DNA of 64,000 nucleotides from Metabacillus litoralis (GTDB taxonomy: Bacteria > Bacillota > Bacilli > Bacillales > Bacillaceae). Both the position numbers and the translations under genes were made by a program. The stretch spans positions 62,001 through 126,000 of the forward strand of contig NZ_JAIVKL010000005.1 of NCBI RefSeq assembly GCF_020524045.1. The letters run 5' to 3'. Positions 59,714 to 64,000 of this stretch are shown piece by piece; positions within the stretch are counted from its first letter, which is position 1; each line of letters opens with the position of its first letter. Under the pieces are notes generated by a model that saw nothing but the letters and a program-made list of their open reading frames with translations, had not been told where the DNA came from and ran no database searches.

Positions 59714-61783
59714 ATGGTACAAAGTTTATGGAATAAAGAAAAAGCAGCTTCATTATCTCAAGGTGTTGAAGAATTAGTTTACCGCTCTAACTTAATTGGA
59801 ACAGATCGTTCTGTATGTAACTGGGGTGGTGGTAACACATCAATGAAAACAATCGAAAAAGATTTCCGTGGCCGTGATGTAGAGGTTATGTATGTTAAAG
59901 GAAGTGGATCAGATTTAGCAACAATGAAGGCTCATAACTTCACTGGATTAAAAATGGAAGATATTCGTCCTTTAATTGAACGTGATGAAATGCCTGATGA
60001 AGAGATGGTTGCATATCTTGCACATTGTATGATTGACAGTAAGCATCCACGTGCTTCAATTGAAACTCTATTACATGCATTCTTACCTTATAAACATGTT
60101 GATCACACACATCCAGATGCGATTATTAGCGTTTGTTGTGCAGACAATGGTAGACAAATTGCAGAAGAAATTTATGGAGATCGTTTTGTTTGGGTACCGT
60201 ATGTTCGTCCAGGATTCACTTTATCAAAAATGATTGCAGAAGGTGTGAAAAATAACCCAAATGCTGAATTAGTATTAATGGAAAAACACGGTCTTGTTGT
60301 TTGGGGAGAAACGGCCGAAGAAAGCTATGAAAAAACAATTTCTGTTATCAATGAAGCTGAGCAATATATTCAATCAAAACTTGTTGAAGAAAATGTATTT
60401 GGTGGACAAAAATATGAAGCTTTACCAGAAGAAGATCGTAAAGATATTTTAGCTCAAGTGATGCCTGTTATTCGTGGTGCTGTTAGTGAAGAAAAGAAAA
60501 TGCTATTAACTTATGATGATGCAAAAGATGTACTACAATTTGTAAACAGTAAAGACGCTTCTGAATTATCACAAGTTGGAGCAGCATGTCCTGATCATTT
60601 AGTTCATACAAAAATGACACCTTTATTCATTGATTGGAATCCACAATCAGAAGATGTTGCTAGTTTAGTAGAAAAAGTAAAAGCTGGAATTGAAGACTTT
60701 AAAGAAGAATACAAAGCATATTTTGAAAGAAATAAAAACGAAGGTGACAAAATTTCTGAAACAGCACCACGAGTTATTTTAATTCCTGGTATTGGTATGG
60801 TTAATAGCGGAAAAAATATTCCGATGGCTAATGTTAGTGGTGCTTTATACCATCGTGCAATTGCAGTTATGAAAGGATCTACTACACTAGGAAGCTTTGT
60901 TTCTTTAAATGAAAATGAGTCATTCAATGTTGAATATTGGCCTTTAGAGCTTTATAAATTATCATTAGCTCCAGCAGAAGCTGAATTTTCAAGACAAGTA
61001 GCATTTGTAACGGGTGGTGCAGGTGGAATCGGTAGTGAAACTTGTCGTCAATTTGTAGCTGAAGGAGCACATGTTGTGATTGCTGACCTTAACTTGGAAG
61101 GTGCGGAAAAGGTAGCAGCGGAAATCAATGAACAATATGGTGAAAAACGTGCATTTGCAGTGAAAATGGATGTTACCAGTGAAGAAGCTGTTCAAGAAGC
61201 ATTCAAACAAACGGCTTTAACTTATGGTGGAGTTGACACAATTGTCAATAATGCTGGACTTGCCACTTCAAGTCCTTTTGATGAAACTTCATTAAAAGAG
61301 TGGAATTTAAACATGAATGTTCTTGGAACTGGTTATTTCTTAGTTGCTCGTGAAGCGTTCAAGCAAATGAAAACACAGGGCACTGGTGGAAATATGGTGT
61401 TCATCGGATCAAAAAACTCTGTATATGCTGGAAAGAACGCAGCCGCATATAGCTCTGTAAAAGCGATGGAAACTCATCTTGCTAGATGTATTGCAGCAGA
61501 AGGTGGAGAGTTCGGTATTCGTGTAAACTCTGTTCTTCCAGATGCAGTTCTTCAAGGATCAGCTATTTGGGGATCAAGCTGGAGAGAAGAACGTGCTGCA
61601 GCATATGGTATCCACCCAGATCAATTAGAAGAACACTATCGTAAACGTACGACATTATTAGTGAATATTTATCCAAAAGATATTGCGCAATCTATTCTTT
61701 TCTTTGCTTCTTCAAAATCAGATAGAACAACTGGATGTATGATAACCGTTGATGGTGGAGTTCCAGCTGCATTTACTAGATAA
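59714..61783 (+). CDS. rhaEW: bifunctional rhamnulose-1-phosphate aldolase / lactaldehyde dehydrogenase
   Basis: 689 residues, as in B. subtilis RhaEW (YuxG). The N-terminal ~420 residues are a class II aldolase/adducin domain with metal-binding HTHPDA (near 133) and MEKHGLV. The C-terminal ~260 residues are a short-chain dehydrogenase with TGGAGGIGSE, NNAG and YSSVK. The pair splits L-rhamnulose-1-phosphate to DHAP and L-lactaldehyde and oxidises the latter to L-lactate, the substrate of the LutABC complex encoded just upstream. GAGGAGG precedes ATG 59714. Confidence 0.95.
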   Translation: MVQSLWNKEKAASLSQGVEELVYRSNLIGTDRSVCNWGGGNTSMKTIEKDFRGRDVEVMYVKGSGSDLATMKAHNFTGLKMEDIRPLIERDEMPDEEMVAYLAHCMIDSKHPRASIETLLHAFLPYKHVDHTHPDAIISVCCADNGRQIAEEIYGDRFVWVPYVRPGFTLSKMIAEGVKNNPNAELVLMEKHGLVVWGETAEESYEKTISVINEAEQYIQSKLVEENVFGGQKYEALPEEDRKDILAQVMPVIRGAVSEEKKMLLTYDDAKDVLQFVNSKDASELSQVGAACPDHLVHTKMTPLFIDWNPQSEDVASLVEKVKAGIEDFKEEYKAYFERNKNEGDKISETAPRVILIPGIGMVNSGKNIPMANVSGALYHRAIAVMKGSTTLGSFVSLNENESFNVEYWPLELYKLSLAPAEAEFSRQVAFVTGGAGGIGSETCRQFVAEGAHVVIADLNLEGAEKVAAEINEQYGEKRAFAVKMDVTSEEAVQEAFKQTALTYGGVDTIVNNAGLATSSPFDETSLKEWNLNMNVLGTGYFLVAREAFKQMKTQGTGGNMVFIGSKNSVYAGKNAAAYSSVKAMETHLARCIAAEGGEFGIRVNSVLPDAVLQGSAIWGSSWREERAAAYGIHPDQLEEHYRKRTTLLVNIYPKDIAQSILFFASSKSDRTTGCMITVDGGVPAAFTR

Positions 61784-61791
61784 TAAATAAT

Positions 61792-61951
61792 GGCTGTTTT
61801 CGTAAACTTGTTTTTAGAATTACGATGAAACAACTCTGTATAAAGTCTAGTGCTTTTTTCTTGTAAAAATCGCACCTTTTATGCGATAACACACTGTTAC
61901 TGGTACAGCAGATAAAGACGTCTATTAGCAACAATCTTTCAGAAAAGAGCC
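61792..61951 (-). mobile_element. MITE-like repeat, copy 7 (160 bp)
   Basis: GGCTGTTTTCGTAAAC...CAGAAAAGAGCC, flanked by a perfect 8-bp duplication TAAATAAT (61784-61791 and 61952-61959). It is inserted 8 bp after the rhaEW stop codon and so separates the gene from its terminator. Confidence 0.93.
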
Positions 61952-61968
61952 TAAATAATAAGGATACA

Positions 61969-62011
61969 AACAAGGTGTAAAAGATTAAAATTCTATTACA
62001 CCTTGTTTTGT
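61969..62011 (+). terminator. terminator of rhaEW, displaced by the repeat
   Basis: AACAAGGTGTAA pairs with TTACACCTTGTT around a ~15-base loop, followed by TTG. Confidence 0.8.
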
Positions 62012-62174
62012 AGCTAATAGTTGAAAGCATAAAAGTACTAAAAACGATGCGTTTCAGTTTATACTATGTCATAATAATATCTAGAGCCTACAAGCATAAG
62101 AGCTGACTCTTTTGGCAAGTAAGCTCAATCTCATAATTTATTTTCTCATTGTGAGAACTAGGAGGCACATACAC

Positions 62175-62939
62175 ATGCTTGTGGCAGAAAGACACCGTAA
62201 AATTGTCGATGTTGTTAATGAAAAATTAAGTGTTAGAGTAACAGAACTAAGTAAAATTTTTAAGGTAACAGAAGAAACTATTAGACGAGATTTAGAAAAA
62301 TTAGAAAAAGAAAACCTATTACGCCGAAGTCATGGTGGCGCTGTAAGTATACAAGATGAACAAACAGAAGTTTCATATACAGAAAGAGAAATTACAAATG
62401 CAGCACAAAAGAGAGCCATTGCCATTGAGGCAGTTAAATTAATTGAATCAGGAGATCAAATTGTCCTTGATGCTAGTACAACTGCTTGGTATATGGCAAA
62501 AGAGATGCCAGATTTACCGTTAACGGTTTTAACGAACTCAATAAAAGTAGCGATAGAGCTAAGTAAAAAAGAGCAAGTTCGTGTTATTTCTACTGGTGGA
62601 ATGCTACAGCCCAAATCACTTTCATATGTTGGTCCACTAGCAGAGAGATCACTAAATATGTATCATGTGAATAAGGCTTTTATATCCTGCAAAGGCGTTC
62701 ATATAGATGCAGGGTTAAGTGACTCAAATGAGTGGCAAGCTTTGTTGAAAAAGCAGATGATGTTTATTGCAGATCAAACAATATTAATGGCCGATTCTAC
62801 TAAATTTGGTGTACGGACATTTGCCCAAATTAAAGATATCCAAAATGTTGAGCGTGTTATTACAGATGATCGTATGAATGATTCGTATGCTCGAGCGTTA
62901 GAAGAAAAAGGTGTGCAGCTCCATATTGTTAAGGTATAA
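62175..62939 (+). CDS. rhaR: DeoR family regulator of rhamnose genes
   Basis: 254 residues from ATG 62175 after AGGAGG; upstream in-frame starts have no ribosome site. The N-terminal helix-turn-helix VTELSKIFKVTEETIRRDLE is followed by RSHGGAV and the DeoRC sugar-phosphate domain (LDASTTAWYMA). In B. subtilis rhaR (yulB) follows rhaEW and represses the rhamnose operon, with rhamnulose 1-phosphate as effector. The same order holds here, so the direct repeats before rhaEW and lutA are its likely sites. Confidence 0.9.
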   Translation: MLVAERHRKIVDVVNEKLSVRVTELSKIFKVTEETIRRDLEKLEKENLLRRSHGGAVSIQDEQTEVSYTEREITNAAQKRAIAIEAVKLIESGDQIVLDASTTAWYMAKEMPDLPLTVLTNSIKVAIELSKKEQVRVISTGGMLQPKSLSYVGPLAERSLNMYHVNKAFISCKGVHIDAGLSDSNEWQALLKKQMMFIADQTILMADSTKFGVRTFAQIKDIQNVERVITDDRMNDSYARALEEKGVQLHIVKV

Positions 62940-62951
62940 AGAGATAAGGGT

Positions 62952-62985
62952 TAAACGGGATAGCATAGCCTATGCCGTTTTTCTT
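62952..62985 (+). terminator. probable terminator of rhaR
   Basis: AAACGG pairs with CCGTTT with an inner ATAG-type imperfect stem, followed by TTC. Confidence 0.55.
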
Positions 62986-63015
62986 ATAAGTAAAATTCGG
63001 GATAAAATTATAATA

Positions 63016-63175
63016 GGCTGTTTTCGAAAACTTTGTTGTTTTAGAAACCTGATGGAAACAGCATTGTATAAAGTCTAGTGCATCTTTTCTTCTACAGATC
63101 ATAACTTTTAAGCAATAATACACTAGTTCTAACAGATAAAGACGTCAATTAGCAACCTTCTTTCAGAAAAGAGCC
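63016..63175 (-). mobile_element. MITE-like repeat, copy 8 (160 bp)
   Basis: GGCTGTTTTCGAAAAC...CAGAAAAGAGCC with core AAGTCTAGTGCATCTTTTCT. It is flanked by TTATAATA (63008-63015) and TTACAATA (63176-63183), an 8-bp duplication with one change. It lies between the rhaR terminator and the AraC-type gene. Confidence 0.9.
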
Positions 63176-63231
63176 TTACAATAAAAGCAAATACAATGTT
63201 AGATTCTGTTTGATATAAAAGAGGGATATTA

Positions 63232-64000
63232 ATGAAACATGATCTTTTCCAAGAATTATTAGTGTTAAATGAAGAAGAGAAATTAGTTCTTCAACCAAAG
63301 AGAGAAGTGCAAAAAGAGATTTATACGAGTCAGGAAAGTTTTATTGTTGAAGGGGAAAAATTCTTAAATAATAGAATGATCATGGTGCGAAAACATACAA
63401 GATTTGTTCCATTTCCTAAACATAAGCATAATTATATTGAAGTTAACTATGTTTATAATGGAACACTTAATCAAACCGTAGGAAATGAAAAACTTGAATT
63501 AAAAAAGGGAGATATTCTTTTCCTTAATCAACATATTGAACATGAACTTGAAGCATGTGCAGAAGAAGATATTATCATTAACTTTATCATTAAACCAGAA
63601 TTTTTTTCGTTTATCTTTTCATATTTAACAACGGAAAATATGATTTCTAATTTTTTAATAAGTAGTATTTTTAATGAAACACAAAATGGAGAATATCTTT
63701 ATTTTGCTGTATCACAAATTGAAAGTGTTCAAGAGCTTATCGAAAAAATGATCATTGAAATTATGAATCCTTCGATGATGTCAGAATCAACTATAAAGTT
63801 ATATATGGGGTTATTAATGGTAGAGCTTATTAAGAACTCTGATAAAGTGAAATATAAAGAGGAGAGCCATAAGCAGCAAACAATTGTTGAGTCACTAAAG
63901 TACATTGACGAGAAATTTAAAGATGCAACATTGTATGAATTGGCTAATAAATTAAGTCTTCCACATTACACGTTAAGCAAAGAAATTAAAAAGGCAACAA
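63232..64000 (+). CDS. AraC family transcriptional regulator, 3' end outside window
   Basis: The frame is open from ATG 63232 (after GAGGG) to the window edge, 256 residues so far. The N-terminal half is a cupin-type sensing domain (PFPKHKHNYIEVNYVYNG, about residues 60-77). The last visible residues (YIDEKFKDATLYELANKLSL) begin the AraC-type DNA-binding domain, so roughly 80 residues are missing. AraC-type activators with this layout commonly regulate rhamnose or other sugar genes; location next to rhaR suggests a role in rhamnose use, perhaps on rhaA/rhaB beyond the window. Confidence 0.85.
   Translation, partial: MKHDLFQELLVLNEEEKLVLQPKREVQKEIYTSQESFIVEGEKFLNNRMIMVRKHTRFVPFPKHKHNYIEVNYVYNGTLNQTVGNEKLELKKGDILFLNQHIEHELEACAEEDIIINFIIKPEFFSFIFSYLTTENMISNFLISSIFNETQNGEYLYFAVSQIESVQELIEKMIIEIMNPSMMSESTIKLYMGLLMVELIKNSDKVKYKEESHKQQTIVESLKYIDEKFKDATLYELANKLSLPHYTLSKEIKKAT

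Overview
The window is AT-rich, low-GC Firmicute DNA. Gene content and order point to a Bacillaceae bacterium of the Bacillus/Metabacillus type: strong AGGAGG ribosome sites, frequent TTG/GTG starts, YesM/YesN-type two-component pairs, Gan and Yes clusters laid out as in Bacillus subtilis, LutABC, fused RhaEW, and the GC-rich palindromic repeats typical of the family. Almost everything serves pectin breakdown, above all rhamnogalacturonan I (RG-I) with its galactan side chains. No rRNA, tRNA, prophage or CRISPR was seen.

Layout. (1) 1-2.3 kb: the end of a DUF2264 gene and a heparinase II/III-like gene. (2) 2.5-12.0 kb: a lipoprotein binding protein, histidine kinase and AraC-type regulator, followed by a ribose/rhamnose-type ABC importer (ATPase, two permeases, binding protein). 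A frameshifted L-rhamnose mutarotase pseudogene at 12.1-12.45 kb supports rhamnose as the substrate. (3) 12.8-17.8 kb: unrelated genes (nitroreductase, small kinase, SulP transporter, pentapeptide protein) and a manganese riboswitch with no obvious target. (4) 18.0-22.5 kb: kdgK-kdgA-deoR-type regulator and kduD-kduI, which take unsaturated galacturonate to pyruvate and glyceraldehyde 3-phosphate. (5) 23.1-26.2 kb: a GH43-like enzyme, a MATE transporter and a sensory-rhodopsin-transducer-family protein. (6) 26.4-44.8 kb: the Yes-type RG-I locus, with yesM/yesN, two binding proteins, two permeases, a DUF624 protein, GH105, acetylesterase, GH42, GH4 and a PL11 lyase. (7) 45.3-46.3 kb: a LysE-type exporter and a small membrane protein. 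(8) 46.5-56.3 kb: the galactan locus ganR-ganS-P-Q-A-B, whose endogalactanase is wall-anchored. (9) 56.7-64 kb: lutABC, rhaEW, rhaR and the start of an AraC-type regulator.

How it works together. Surface PL11 and GH53 enzymes cut RG-I backbone and galactan. Binding-protein importers bring in the oligosaccharides; the Yes and Gan systems carry no ATPase and probably borrow a shared MsmX-type one. Inside, GH105, GH42, GH4 and the esterase finish the job. Unsaturated galacturonate enters Kdu/Kdg, galactose goes elsewhere, and rhamnose passes through RhaEW to DHAP and lactate, which LutABC oxidises to pyruvate. Rhamnose isomerase and kinase are not in the window.

The most unusual non-coding content is a family of about 160-bp mobile repeats (six loci, eight copies) with GGCT...AGCC ends and 8-bp target duplications, lying between genes. 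There are also a 52-bp tandem repeat with a hairpin in every unit (9 copies), a 20-bp tandem repeat (5 copies), the orphan yybP-ykoY riboswitch, and recognisable operators for three regulators.
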